This document shows, in pieces, positions 42,317-54,326 of a DNA stretch of 64,000 nt. The stretch is from positions 62,001-126,000 of the forward strand of contig JAAKBF010000190.1 of NCBI GenBank assembly GCA_012656075.1. The letters are read 5' to 3'. The stretch's first letter is position 1, and each line of letters starts with the position of its first letter. This DNA is from Phytophthora hibernalis (lineage: Eukaryota > Oomycota > Peronosporomycetes > Peronosporales > Peronosporaceae). The notes under the pieces were generated by a model. That model saw only the letters and a program-made list of their open reading frames with translations, did no database searches and was not told where the DNA came from. Both the position numbers and the translations under genes were made by a program.

Positions 42317-42424
42317 AGCACTAACTTGCCTACCGCCCAACACAGTCGCAAACAACCCTTACCGCCGATTCACAGCCACAAGCGCCTCACACACACCACA
42401 ACCTTGCTTCGCCGCACAAAAACC

Positions 42425-42496
42425 AGCTCCTACCGGGATTTGAACCCGGATCGCTGGATTCAGAGTCCAGAGTGCTAACCATTACACCATAAGACC
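42425..42496 (-). tRNA. tRNA-Gln(CUG), chimeric
   Basis: Unit 25, chimera 1 of 5; G2-G71. Confidence 0.75.
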
Positions 42497-42604
42497 AGCA
42501 CTAACTTGCCTACCGCCCAACACAGTCGCAAACAACCCTTACCGCCGATTCACAGCCACAAGCGCCTCACACACACCACAACCTTGCTTCGCCGCACAAA
42601 AACC

Positions 42605-42676
42605 AGCTCCTACCGGGATTTGAACCCGGATCGCTGGATTCAGAGTCCAGAGTGCTAACCATTACACCATAAGACC
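42605..42676 (-). tRNA. tRNA-Gln(CUG), chimeric
   Basis: Unit 25, chimera 2 of 5; G2-G71. Confidence 0.75.
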
Positions 42677-42784
42677 AGCACTAACTTGCCTACCGCCCAA
42701 CACAGTCGCAAACAACCCTTACCGCCGATTCACAGCCACAAGCGCCTCACACACACCACAACCTTGCTTCGCCGCACAAAAACC

Positions 42785-42856
42785 AGCTCCTACCGGGATT
42801 TGAACCCGGATCGCTGGATTCAGAGTCCAGAGTGCTAACCATTACACCATAAGACC
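42785..42856 (-). tRNA. tRNA-Gln(CUG), chimeric
   Basis: Unit 25, chimera 3 of 5; G2-G71. Confidence 0.75.
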
Positions 42857-42964
42857 AGCACTAACTTGCCTACCGCCCAACACAGTCGCAAACAACCCTT
42901 ACCGCCGATTCACAGCCACAAGCGCCTCACACACACCACAACCTTGCTTCGCCGCACAAAAACC

Positions 42965-43036
42965 AGCTCCTACCGGGATTTGAACCCGGATCGCTGGATT
43001 CAGAGTCCAGAGTGCTAACCATTACACCATAAGACC
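42965..43036 (-). tRNA. tRNA-Gln(CUG), chimeric
   Basis: Unit 25, chimera 4 of 5; G2-G71. Confidence 0.75.
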
Positions 43037-43144
43037 AGCACTAACTTGCCTACCGCCCAACACAGTCGCAAACAACCCTTACCGCCGATTCACAGCCACA
43101 AGCGCCTCACACACACCACAACCTTGCTTCGCCGCACAAAAACC

Positions 43145-43216
43145 AGCTCCTACCGGGATTTGAACCCGGATCGCTGGATTCAGAGTCCAGAGTGCTAACC
43201 ATTACACCATAAGACC
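43145..43216 (-). tRNA. tRNA-Gln(CUG), chimeric
   Basis: Unit 25, chimera 5 of 5; G2-G71. Confidence 0.75.
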
Positions 43217-43324
43217 AGCACTAACTTGCCTACCGCCCAACACAGTCGCAAACAACCCTTACCGCCGATTCACAGCCACAAGCGCCTCACACACACCACA
43301 ACCTTGCTTCGCCGCACAAAAACC

Positions 43325-43396
43325 AGCTCCTACCGGGATTTGAACCCGGATCGCTGGATTCAAAGTCCAGAGTGCTAACCATTACACCATAAGAGC
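43325..43396 (-). tRNA. tRNA-Gln(UUG), canonical
   Basis: Unit 25. Confidence 0.93.
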
Positions 43397-43888
43397 GCCT
43401 AACCCAGCCCTTGCACACCCACTCCGCAACACGCTCGGATACCGCAACAACCCTCCCAACACCTCTCCTATGGACGCTAGCTGCGCCGTCGTCGCCTTGC
43501 AGTGGTCTCATACGACCCGCAACCATGTCTACGTACCATTTCGCCAACCAGCGGCATCGATCCCCGCCACCGACAACCAGCTTGTCGGCCACTTTCCAAC
43601 TCGAACTCGGCCACGACCTCACGCGTGGTATGGGGTAATGGGCCTCCACATAGCTGGTCGTGGCCTAGCATTCATCGGAGATGGTCGGTTGATCGATGAG
43701 TGAGCTGGGTAGCTGGTCTTCGCCACTGGTCGCCCAAAGCTGAAAACTGGCAGTACGAGCACGGTCGGTCACTAGCGACGCAATAGTAGACGCCAGAGCA
43801 GCACACAGCACACAGAGCGAAGCGTGCAGCAGGTCCGCAGCCGAGCAACAACGGGGCGTGGTGGTGCCGGCAGAATGAACGCAAAACG

Positions 43889-43960
43889 AGGTCCTACCGG
43901 GATTTGAACCCGGATCGCTGGATTCAGAGTCCAGAGTGCTAACCATTACACCATAAGACC
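43889..43960 (-). tRNA. tRNA-Gln(CUG), canonical
   Basis: Unit 26; one chimera follows. Confidence 0.93.
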
Positions 43961-44067
43961 AGCACTAACTTGCCTACCGCCCAACACAGTCGCAAACAAC
44001 CCTTACCGCCGATTCACAGCCACAAGCGCCTCACACACACCACAACCTTGCTTCGCCGCACAAAACC

Positions 44068-44139
44068 AGCTCCTACCGGGATTTGAACCCGGATCGCTGG
44101 ATTCAGAGTCCAGAGTGCTAACCATTACACCATAAGACC
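44068..44139 (-). tRNA. tRNA-Gln(CUG), chimeric
   Basis: Unit 26; G2-G71; T4 terminator. Confidence 0.75.
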
Positions 44140-44246
44140 AGCACTAACTTGCCTACCGCCCAACACAGTCGCAAACAACCCTTACCGCCGATTCACAGCC
44201 ACAAGCGCCTCACACACACCACAACCTTGCTTCGCCGCACAAAACC

Positions 44247-44318
44247 AGCTCCTACCGGGATTTGAACCCGGATCGCTGGATTCAAAGTCCAGAGTGCTAA
44301 CCATTACACCATAAGAGC
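44247..44318 (-). tRNA. tRNA-Gln(UUG), canonical
   Basis: Unit 26; the only canonical UUG copy seen with a T4 terminator. Confidence 0.93.
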
Positions 44319-44810
44319 GCCTAACCCAGCCCTTGCACACCCACTCCGCAACACGCTCGGATACCGCAACAACCCTCCCAACACCTCTCCTATGGACGCT
44401 AGCTGCGCCGTCGTCGCCTTGCAGTGGTCTCATACGACCCGCAACCATGTCTACGTACCATTTCGCCAACCAGCGGCATCGATCCCCGCCACCGACAACC
44501 AGCTTGTCGGCCACTTTCCAACTCGAACTCGGCCACGACCTCACGCGTGGTATGGGGTAATGGGCCTCCACATAGCTGGTCGTGGCCTAGCATTCATCGG
44601 AGATGGTCGGTTGATCGATGAGTGAGCTGGGTAGCTGGTCTTCGCCACTGGTCGCCCAAAGCTGAAAACTGGCAGTACGAGCACGGTCGGTCACTAGCGA
44701 CGCAATAGTAGACGCCAGAGCAGCACACAGCACACAGAGCGAAGCGTGCAGCAGGTCCGCAGCCGAGCAACAACGGGGCGTGGTGGTGCCGGCAGGATGA
44801 ACGCAAAACG

Positions 44811-44882
44811 AGGTCCTACCGGGATTTGAACCCGGATCGCTGGATTCAGAGTCCAGAGTGCTAACCATTACACCATAAGACC
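44811..44882 (-). tRNA. tRNA-Gln(CUG), canonical
   Basis: Unit 27; no chimera. Confidence 0.93.
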
Positions 44883-44990
44883 AGCACTAACTTGCCTACC
44901 GCCCAACACAGTCGCAAACAACCCTTACCGCCGATTCACAGCCACAAGCGCCTCACACACACCACAACCTTGCTTCGCCGCACAAAAACC

Positions 44991-45062
44991 AGCTCCTACC
45001 GGGATTTGAACCCGGATCGCTGGATTCAAAGTCCAGAGTGCTAACCATTACACCATAAGAGC
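44991..45062 (-). tRNA. tRNA-Gln(UUG), canonical
   Basis: Unit 27. Confidence 0.93.
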
Positions 45063-45554
45063 GCCTAACCCAGCCCTTGCACACCCACTCCGCAACACGC
45101 TCGGATACCGCAACAACCCTCCCAACACCTCTCCTATGGACGCTAGCTGCGCCGTCGTCGCCTTGCAGTGGTCTCATACGACCCGCAACCATGTCTACGT
45201 ACCATTTCGCCAACCAGCGGCATCGATCCCCGCCACCGACAACCAGCTTGTCGGCCACTTTCCAACTCGAACTCGGCCACGACCTCACGCGTGGTATGGG
45301 GTAATGGGCCTCCACATAGCTGGTCGTGGCCTAGCATTCATCGGAGATGGTCGGTTGATCGATGAGTGAGCTGGGTAGCTGGTCTTCGCCACTGGTCGCC
45401 CAAAGCTGAAAACTGGCAGTACGAGCACGGTCGGTCACTAGCGACGCAATAGTAGACGCCAGAGCAGCACACAGCACACAGAGCGAAGCGTGCAGCAGGT
45501 CCGCAGCCGAGCAACAACGGGGCGTGGTGGTGCCGGCAGAATGAACGCAAAACG

Positions 45555-45626
45555 AGGTCCTACCGGGATTTGAACCCGGATCGCTGGATTCAGAGTCCAG
45601 AGTGCTAACCATTACACCATAAGACC
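45555..45626 (-). tRNA. tRNA-Gln(CUG), canonical
   Basis: Unit 28; one chimera follows. Confidence 0.93.
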
Positions 45627-45734
45627 AGCACTAACTTGCCTACCGCCCAACACAGTCGCAAACAACCCTTACCGCCGATTCACAGCCACAAGCGCCTCAC
45701 ACACACCACAACCTTGCTTCGCCGCACAAAAACC

Positions 45735-45806
45735 AGCTCCTACCGGGATTTGAACCCGGATCGCTGGATTCAGAGTCCAGAGTGCTAACCATTACACCAT
45801 AAGACC
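45735..45806 (-). tRNA. tRNA-Gln(CUG), chimeric
   Basis: Unit 28; G2-G71. Confidence 0.75.
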
Positions 45807-45914
45807 AGCACTAACTTGCCTACCGCCCAACACAGTCGCAAACAACCCTTACCGCCGATTCACAGCCACAAGCGCCTCACACACACCACAACCTTGCTTC
45901 GCCGCACAAAAACC

Positions 45915-45986
45915 AGCTCCTACCGGGATTTGAACCCGGATCGCTGGATTCAAAGTCCAGAGTGCTAACCATTACACCATAAGAGC
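45915..45986 (-). tRNA. tRNA-Gln(UUG), canonical
   Basis: Unit 28. Confidence 0.93.
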
Positions 45987-46478
45987 GCCTAACCCAGCCC
46001 TTGCACACCCACTCCGCAACACGCTCGGATACCGCAACAACCCTCCCAACACCTCTCCTATGGACGCTAGCTGCGCCGTCGTCGCCTTGCAGTGGTCTCA
46101 TACGACCCGCAACCATGTCTACGTACCATTTCGCCAACCAGCGGCATCGATCCCCGCCACCGACAACCAGCTTGTCGGCCACTTTCCAACTCGAACTCGG
46201 CCACGACCTCACGCGTGGTATGGGGTAATGGGCCTCCACATAGCTGGTCGTGGCCTAGCATTCATCGGAGATGGTCGGTTGATCGATGAGTGAGCTGGGT
46301 AGCTGGTCTTCGCCACTGGTCGCCCAAAGCTGAAAACTGGCAGTACGAGCACGGTCGGTCACTAGCGACGCAATAGTAGACGCCAGAGCAGCACACAGCA
46401 CACAGAGCGAAGCGTGCAGCAGGTCCGCAGCCGAGCAACAACGGGGCGTGGTGGTGCCGGCAGAATGAACGCAAAACG

Positions 46479-46550
46479 AGGTCCTACCGGGATTTGAACC
46501 CGGATCGCTGGATTCAGAGTCCAGAGTGCTAACCATTACACCATAAGACC
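46479..46550 (-). tRNA. tRNA-Gln(CUG), canonical
   Basis: Unit 29; one chimera follows. Confidence 0.93.
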
Positions 46551-46658
46551 AGCACTAACTTGCCTACCGCCCAACACAGTCGCAAACAACCCTTACCGCC
46601 GATTCACAGCCACAAGCGCCTCACACACACCACAACCTTGCTTCGCCGCACAAAAACC

Positions 46659-46730
46659 AGCTCCTACCGGGATTTGAACCCGGATCGCTGGATTCAGAGT
46701 CCAGAGTGCTAACCATTACACCATAAGACC
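46659..46730 (-). tRNA. tRNA-Gln(CUG), chimeric
   Basis: Unit 29; G2-G71. Confidence 0.75.
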
Positions 46731-46838
46731 AGCACTAACTTGCCTACCGCCCAACACAGTCGCAAACAACCCTTACCGCCGATTCACAGCCACAAGCGCC
46801 TCACACACACCACAACCTTGCTTCGCCGCACAAAAACC

Positions 46839-46910
46839 AGCTCCTACCGGGATTTGAACCCGGATCGCTGGATTCAAAGTCCAGAGTGCTAACCATTACA
46901 CCATAAGAGC
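46839..46910 (-). tRNA. tRNA-Gln(UUG), canonical
   Basis: Unit 29. Confidence 0.93.
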
Positions 46911-47402
46911 GCCTAACCCAGCCCTTGCACACCCACTCCGCAACACGCTCGGATACCGCAACAACCCTCCCAACACCTCTCCTATGGACGCTAGCTGCGC
47001 CGTCGTCGCCTTGCAGTGGTCTCATACGACCCGCAACCATGTCTACGTACCATTTCGCCAACCAGCGGCATCGATCCCCGCCACCGACAACCAGCTTGTC
47101 GGCCACTTTCCAACTCGAACTCGGCCACGACCTCACGCGTGGTATGGGGTAATGGGCCTCCACATAGCTGGTCGTGGCCTAGCATTCATCGGAGATGGTC
47201 GGTTGATCGATGAGTGAGCTGGGTAGCTGGTCTTCGCCACTGGTCGCCCAAAGCTGAAAACTGGCAGTACGAGCACGGTCGGTCACTAGCGACGCAATAG
47301 TAGACGCCAGAGCAGCACACAGCACACAGAGCGAAGCGTGCAGCAGGTCCGCAGCCGAGCAACAACGGGGCGTGGTGGTGCCGGCAGAATGAACGCAAAA
47401 CG

Positions 47403-47474
47403 AGGTCCTACCGGGATTTGAACCCGGATCGCTGGATTCAGAGTCCAGAGTGCTAACCATTACACCATAAGACC
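47403..47474 (-). tRNA. tRNA-Gln(CUG), canonical
   Basis: Unit 30; one chimera follows. Confidence 0.93.
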
Positions 47475-47582
47475 AGCACTAACTTGCCTACCGCCCAACA
47501 CAGTCGCAAACAACCCTTACCGCCGATTCACAGCCACAAGCGCCTCACACACACCACAACCTTGCTTCGCCGCACAAAAACC

Positions 47583-47654
47583 AGCTCCTACCGGGATTTG
47601 AACCCGGATCGCTGGATTCAGAGTCCAGAGTGCTAACCATTACACCATAAGACC
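47583..47654 (-). tRNA. tRNA-Gln(CUG), chimeric
   Basis: Unit 30; G2-G71. Confidence 0.75.
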
Positions 47655-47762
47655 AGCACTAACTTGCCTACCGCCCAACACAGTCGCAAACAACCCTTAC
47701 CGCCGATTCACAGCCACAAGCGCCTCACACACACCACAACCTTGCTTCGCCGCACAAAAACC

Positions 47763-47834
47763 AGCTCCTACCGGGATTTGAACCCGGATCGCTGGATTCA
47801 AAGTCCAGAGTGCTAACCATTACACCATAAGAGC
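47763..47834 (-). tRNA. tRNA-Gln(UUG), canonical
   Basis: Unit 30. Confidence 0.93.
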
Positions 47835-48326
47835 GCCTAACCCAGCCCTTGCACACCCACTCCGCAACACGCTCGGATACCGCAACAACCCTCCCAACAC
47901 CTCTCCTATGGACGCTAGCTGCGCCGTCGTCGCCTTGCAGTGGTCTCATACGACCCGCAACCATGTCTACGTACCATTTCGCCAACCAGCGGCATCGATC
48001 CCCGCCACCGACAACCAGCTTGTCGGCCACTTTCCAACTCGAACTCGGCCACGACCTCACGCGTGGTATGGGGTAATGGGCCTCCACATAGCTGGTCGTG
48101 GCCTAGCATTCATCGGAGATGGTCGGTTGATCGATGAGTGAGCTGGGTAGCTGGTCTTCGCCACTGGTCGCCCAAAGCTGAAAACTGGCAGTACGAGCAC
48201 GGTCGGTCACTAGCGACGCAATAGTAGACGCCAGAGCAGCACACAGCACACAGAGCGAAGCGTGCAGCAGGTCCGCAGCCGAGCAACAACGGGGCGTGGT
48301 GGTGCCGGCAGAATGAACGCAAAACG

Positions 48327-48398
48327 AGGTCCTACCGGGATTTGAACCCGGATCGCTGGATTCAGAGTCCAGAGTGCTAACCATTACACCATAAGACC
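48327..48398 (-). tRNA. tRNA-Gln(CUG), canonical
   Basis: Unit 31; two chimeras follow. Confidence 0.93.
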
Positions 48399-48506
48399 AG
48401 CACTAACTTGCCTACCGCCCAACACAGTCGCAAACAACCCTTACCGCCGATTCACAGCCACAAGCGCCTCACACACACCACAACCTTGCTTCGCCGCACA
48501 AAAACC

Positions 48507-48578
48507 AGCTCCTACCGGGATTTGAACCCGGATCGCTGGATTCAGAGTCCAGAGTGCTAACCATTACACCATAAGACC
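48507..48578 (-). tRNA. tRNA-Gln(CUG), chimeric
   Basis: Unit 31, chimera 1 of 2; G2-G71. Confidence 0.75.
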
Positions 48579-48686
48579 AGCACTAACTTGCCTACCGCCC
48601 AACACAGTCGCAAACAACCCTTACCGCCGATTCACAGCCACAAGCGCCTCACACACACCACAACCTTGCTTCGCCGCACAAAAACC

Positions 48687-48758
48687 AGCTCCTACCGGGA
48701 TTTGAACCCGGATCGCTGGATTCAGAGTCCAGAGTGCTAACCATTACACCATAAGACC
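48687..48758 (-). tRNA. tRNA-Gln(CUG), chimeric
   Basis: Unit 31, chimera 2 of 2; G2-G71. Confidence 0.75.
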
Positions 48759-48866
48759 AGCACTAACTTGCCTACCGCCCAACACACTCGCAAACAACCC
48801 TTACCGCCGATTCACAGCCACAAGCGCCTCACACACACCACAACCTTGCTTCGCCGCACAAAAACC

Positions 48867-48938
48867 AGCTCCTACCGGGATTTGAACCCGGATCGCTGGA
48901 TTCAAAGTCCAGAGTGCTAACCATTACACCATAAGAGC
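48867..48938 (-). tRNA. tRNA-Gln(UUG), canonical
   Basis: Unit 31. Confidence 0.93.
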
Positions 48939-49430
48939 GCCTAACCCAGCCCTTGCACACCCACTCCGCAACACGCTCGGATACCGCAACAACCCTCCCA
49001 ACACCTCTCCTATGGACGCTAGCTGCGCCGTCGTCGCCTTGCAGTGGTCTCATACGACCCGCAACCATGTCTACGTACCATTTCGCCAACCAGCGGCATC
49101 GATCCCCGCCACCGACAACCAGCTTGTCGGCCACTTTCCAACTCGAACTCGGCCACGACCTCACGCGTGGTATGGGGTAATGGGCCTCCACATAGCTGGT
49201 CGTGGCCTAGCATTCATCGGAGATGGTCGGTTGATCGATGAGTGAGCTGGGTAGCTGGTCTTCGCCACTGGTCGCCCAAAGCTGAAAACTGGCAGTACGA
49301 GCACGGTCGGTCACTAGCGACGCAATAGTAGACGCCAGAGCAGCACACAGCACACAGAGCGAAGCGTGCAGCAGGTCCGCAGCCGAGCAACAACGGGGCG
49401 TGGTGGTGCCGGCAGAATGAACGCAAAACG

Positions 49431-49502
49431 AGGTCCTACCGGGATTTGAACCCGGATCGCTGGATTCAGAGTCCAGAGTGCTAACCATTACACCATAAGA
49501 CC
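49431..49502 (-). tRNA. tRNA-Gln(CUG), canonical
   Basis: Unit 32; one chimera follows, the last in the window. Confidence 0.93.
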
Positions 49503-49610
49503 AGCACTAACTTGCCTACCGCCCAACACGGTCGCAAACAACCCTTACCGCCGATTCACAGCCACAAGCGCCTCACACACACCACAACCTTGCTTCGCCG
49601 CACAAAAACC

Positions 49611-49682
49611 AGCTCCTACCGGGATTTGAACCCGGATCGCTGGATTCAGAGTCCAGAGTGCTAACCATTACACCATAAGACC
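49611..49682 (-). tRNA. tRNA-Gln(CUG), chimeric
   Basis: Unit 32; G2-G71; last chimera in the window. Confidence 0.75.
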
Positions 49683-49790
49683 AGCACTAACTTGCCTACC
49701 GCCCAACACAGTCGCAAACAACCCTTACCGCCGATTCACAGCCACAAGCGCCTCACACACACCACAACCTTGCTTCGCCGCACAAAAACC

Positions 49791-49862
49791 AGCTCCTACC
49801 GGGATTTGAACCCGGATCGCTGGATTCAAAGTCCAGAGTGCTAACCATTACACCATAAGAGC
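49791..49862 (-). tRNA. tRNA-Gln(UUG), canonical
   Basis: Unit 32. Confidence 0.93.
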
Positions 49863-50354
49863 GCCTAACCCAGCCCTTGCACACCCACTCCGCAACACGC
49901 TCGGATACCGCAACAACCCTCCCAACACCTCTCCTATGGACGCTAGCTGCGCCGTCGTCGCCTTGCAGTGGTCTCATACGACCCGCAACCATGTCTACGT
50001 ACCATTTCGCCAACCAGCGGCATCGATCCCCGCCACCGACAACCAGCTTGTCGGCCACTTTCCAACTCGAACTCGGCCACGACCTCACGCGTGGTATGGG
50101 GTAATGGGCCTCCACATAGCTGGTCGTGGCCTAGCATTCATCGGAGATGGTCGGTTGATCGATGAGTGAGCTGGGTAGCTGGTCTTCGCCACTGGTCGCC
50201 CAAAGCTGAAAACTGGCAGTACGAGCACGGTCGGTCACTAGCGACGCAATAGTAGACGCCAGAGCAGCACACAGCACACAGAGCGAAGCGTGCAGCAGGT
50301 CCGCAGCCGAGCAACAACGGGGCGTGGTGGTGCCGGCAGGATGAACGCAAAACG

Positions 50355-50426
50355 AGGTCCTACCGGGATTTGAACCCGGATCGCTGGATTCAGAGTCCAG
50401 AGTGCTAACCATTACACCATAAGACC
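50355..50426 (-). tRNA. tRNA-Gln(CUG), canonical
   Basis: Unit 33; start of the uniform subarray without chimeras. Confidence 0.93.
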
Positions 50427-50534
50427 AGCACTAACTTGCCTACCGCCCAACACGGTCGCAAACAACCCTTACCGCCGATTCACAGCCACAAGCGCCTCAC
50501 ACACACCACAACCTTGCTTCGCCGCACAAAAACC

Positions 50535-50606
50535 AGCTCCTACCGGGATTTGAACCCGGATCGCTGGATTCAAAGTCCAGAGTGCTAACCATTACACCAT
50601 AAGAGC
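50535..50606 (-). tRNA. tRNA-Gln(UUG), canonical
   Basis: Unit 33. Confidence 0.93.
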
Positions 50607-51098
50607 GCCTAACCCAGCCCTTGCACACCCACTCCGCAACACGCTCGGATACCGCAACAACCCTCCCAACACCTCTCCTATGGACGCTAGCTGCGCCGTC
50701 GTCGCCTTGCAGTGGTCTCATACGACCCGCAACCATGTCTACGTACCATTTCGCCAACCAGCGGCATCGATCCCCGCCACCGACAACCAGCTTGTCGGCC
50801 ACTTTCCAACTCGAACTCGGCCACGACCTCACGCGTGGTATGGGGTAATGGGCCTCCACATAGCTGGTCGTGGCCTAGCATTCATCGGAGATGGTCGGTT
50901 GATCGATGAGTGAGCTGGGTAGCTGGTCTTCGCCACTGGTCGCCCAAAGCTGAAAACTGGCAGTACGAGCACGGTCGGTCACTAGCGACGCAATAGTAGA
51001 CGCCAGAGCAGCACACAGCACACAGAGCGAAGCGTGCAGCAGGTCCGCAGCCGAGCAACAACGGGGCGTGGTGGTGCCGGCAGGATGAACGCAAAACG

Positions 51099-51170
51099 AG
51101 GTCCTACCGGGATTTGAACCCGGATCGCTGGATTCAGAGTCCAGAGTGCTAACCATTACACCATAAGACC
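51099..51170 (-). tRNA. tRNA-Gln(CUG), canonical
   Basis: Unit 34. Confidence 0.93.
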
Positions 51171-51278
51171 AGCACTAACTTGCCTACCGCCCAACACAGT
51201 CGCAAACAACCCTTACCGCCGATTCACAGCCACAAGCGCCTCACACACACCACAACCTTGCTTCGCCGCACAAAAACC

Positions 51279-51350
51279 AGCTCCTACCGGGATTTGAACC
51301 CGGATCGCTGGATTCAAAGTCCAGAGTGCTAACCATTACACCATAAGAGC
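51279..51350 (-). tRNA. tRNA-Gln(UUG), canonical
   Basis: Unit 34. Confidence 0.93.
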
Positions 51351-51842
51351 GCCTAACCCAGCCCTTGCACACCCACTCCGCAACACGCTCGGATACCGCA
51401 ACAACCCTCCCAACACCTCTCCTATGGACGCTAGCTGCGCCGTCGTCGCCTTGCAGTGGTCTCATACGACCCGCAACCATGTCTACGTACCATTTCGCCA
51501 ACCAGCGGCATCGATCCCCGCCACCGACAACCAGCTTGTCGGCCACTTTCCAACTCGAACTCGGCCACGACCTCACGCGTGGTATGGGGTAATGGGCCTC
51601 CACATAGCTGGTCGTGGCCTAGCATTCATCGGAGATGGTCGGTTGATCGATGAGTGAGCTGGGTAGCTGGTCTTCGCCACTGGTCGCCCAAAGCTGAAAA
51701 CTGGCAGTACGAGCACGGTCGGTCACTAGCGACGCAATAGTAGACGCCAGAGCAGCACACAGCACACAGAGCGAAGCGTGCAGCAGGTCCGCAGCCGAGC
51801 AACAACGGGGCGTGGTGGTGCCGGCAGGATGAACGCAAAACG

Positions 51843-51914
51843 AGGTCCTACCGGGATTTGAACCCGGATCGCTGGATTCAGAGTCCAGAGTGCTAACCAT
51901 TACACCATAAGACC
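51843..51914 (-). tRNA. tRNA-Gln(CUG), canonical
   Basis: Unit 35. Confidence 0.93.
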
Positions 51915-52022
51915 AGCACTAACTTGCCTACCGCCCAACACAGTCGCAAACAACCCTTACCGCCGATTCACAGCCACAAGCGCCTCACACACACCACAAC
52001 CTTGCTTCGCCGCACAAAAACC

Positions 52023-52094
52023 AGCTCCTACCGGGATTTGAACCCGGATCGCTGGATTCAAAGTCCAGAGTGCTAACCATTACACCATAAGAGC
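52023..52094 (-). tRNA. tRNA-Gln(UUG), canonical
   Basis: Unit 35. Confidence 0.93.
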
Positions 52095-52586
52095 GCCTAA
52101 CCCAGCCCTTGCACACCCACTCCGCAACACGCTCGGATACCGCAACAACCCTCCCAACACCTCTCCTATGGACGCTAGCTGCGCCGTCGTCGCCTTGCAG
52201 TGGTCTCATACGACCCGCAACCATGTCTACGTACCATTTCGCCAACCAGCGGCATCGATCCCCGCCACCGACAACCAGCTTGTCGGCCACTTTCCAACTC
52301 GAACTCGGCCACGACCTCACGCGTGGTATGGGGTAATGGGCCTCCACATAGCTGGTCGTGGCCTAGCATTCATCGGAGATGGTCGGTTGATCGATGAGTG
52401 AGCTGGGTAGCTGGTCTTCGCCACTGGTCGCCCAAAGCTGAAAACTGGCAGTACGAGCACGGTCGGTCACTAGCGACGCAATAGTAGACGCCAGAGCAGC
52501 ACACAGCACACAGAGCGAAGCGTGCAGCAGGTCCGCAGCCGAGCAACAACGGGGCGTGGTGGTGCCGGCAGGATGAACGCAAAACG

Positions 52587-52658
52587 AGGTCCTACCGGGA
52601 TTTGAACCCGGATCGCTGGATTCAGAGTCCAGAGTGCTAACCATTACACCATAAGACC
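52587..52658 (-). tRNA. tRNA-Gln(CUG), canonical
   Basis: Unit 36. Confidence 0.93.
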
Positions 52659-52766
52659 AGCACTAACTTGCCTACCGCCCAACACAGTCGCAAACAACCC
52701 TTACCGCCGATTCACAGCCACAAGCGCCTCACACACACCACAACCTTGCTTCGCCGCACAAAAACC

Positions 52767-52838
52767 AGCTCCTACCGGGATTTGAACCCGGATCGCTGGA
52801 TTCAAAGTCCAGAGTGCTAACCATTACACCATAAGAGC
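52767..52838 (-). tRNA. tRNA-Gln(UUG), canonical
   Basis: Unit 36. Confidence 0.93.
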
Positions 52839-53330
52839 GCCTAACCCAGCCCTTGCACACCCACTCCGCAACACGCTCGGATACCGCAACAACCCTCCCA
52901 ACACCTCTCCTATGGACGCTAGCTGCGCCGTCGTCGCCTTGCAGTGGTCTCATACGACCCGCAACCATGTCTACGTACCATTTCGCCAACCAGCGGCATC
53001 GATCCCCGCCACCGACAACCAGCTTGTCGGCCACTTTCCAACTCGAACTCGGCCACGACCTCACGCGTGGTATGGGGTAATGGGCCTCCACATAGCTGGT
53101 CGTGGCCTAGCATTCATCGGAGATGGTCGGTTGATCGATGAGTGAGCTGGGTAGCTGGTCTTCGCCACTGGTCGCCCAAAGCTGAAAACTGGCAGTACGA
53201 GCACGGTCGGTCACTAGCGACGCAATAGTAGACGCCAGAGCAGCACACAGCACACAGAGCGAAGCGTGCAGCAGGTCCGCAGCCGAGCAACAACGGGGCG
53301 TGGTGGTGCCGGCAGGATGAACGCAAAACG

Positions 53331-53402
53331 AGGTCCTACCGGGATTTGAACCCGGATCGCTGGATTCAGAGTCCAGAGTGCTAACCATTACACCATAAGA
53401 CC
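53331..53402 (-). tRNA. tRNA-Gln(CUG), canonical
   Basis: Unit 37. Confidence 0.93.
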
Positions 53403-53510
53403 AGCACTAACTTGCCTACCGCCCAACACGGTCGCAAACAACCCTTACCGCCGATTCACAGCCACAAGCGCCTCACACACACCACAACCTTGCTTCGCCG
53501 CACAAAAACC

Positions 53511-53582
53511 AGCTCCTACCGGGATTTGAACCCGGATCGCTGGATTCAAAGTCCAGAGTGCTAACCATTACACCATAAGAGC
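53511..53582 (-). tRNA. tRNA-Gln(UUG), canonical
   Basis: Unit 37. Confidence 0.93.
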
Positions 53583-54074
53583 GCCTAACCCAGCCCTTGC
53601 ACACCCACTCCGCAACACGCTCGGATACCGCAACAACCCTCCCAACACCTCTCCTATGGACGCTAGCTGCGCCGTCGTCGCCTTGCAGTGGTCTCATACG
53701 ACCCGCAACCATGTCTACGTACCATTTCGCCAACCAGCGGCATCGATCCCCGCCACCGACAACCAGCTTGTCGGCCACTTTCCAACTCGAACTCGGCCAC
53801 GACCTCACGCGTGGTATGGGGTAATGGGCCTCCACATAGCTGGTCGTGGCCTAGCATTCATCGGAGATGGTCGGTTGATCGATGAGTGAGCTGGGTAGCT
53901 GGTCTTCGCCACTGGTCGCCCAAAGCTGAAAACTGGCAGTACGAGCACGGTCGGTCACTAGCGACGCAATAGTAGACGCCAGAGCAGCACACAGCACACA
54001 GAGCGAAGCGTGCAGCAGGTCCGCAGCCGAGCAACAACGGGGCGTGGTGGTGCCGGCAGGATGAACGCAAAACG

Positions 54075-54146
54075 AGGTCCTACCGGGATTTGAACCCGGA
54101 TCGCTGGATTCAGAGTCCAGAGTGCTAACCATTACACCATAAGACC
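54075..54146 (-). tRNA. tRNA-Gln(CUG), canonical
   Basis: Unit 38. Confidence 0.93.
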
Positions 54147-54254
54147 AGCACTAACTTGCCTACCGCCCAACACGGTCGCAAACAACCCTTACCGCCGATT
54201 CACAGCCACAAGCGCCTCACACACACCACAACCTTGCTTCGCCGCACAAAAACC

Positions 54255-54326
54255 AGCTCCTACCGGGATTTGAACCCGGATCGCTGGATTCAAAGTCCAG
54301 AGTGCTAACCATTACACCATAAGAGC
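54255..54326 (-). tRNA. tRNA-Gln(UUG), canonical
   Basis: Unit 38. Confidence 0.93.
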
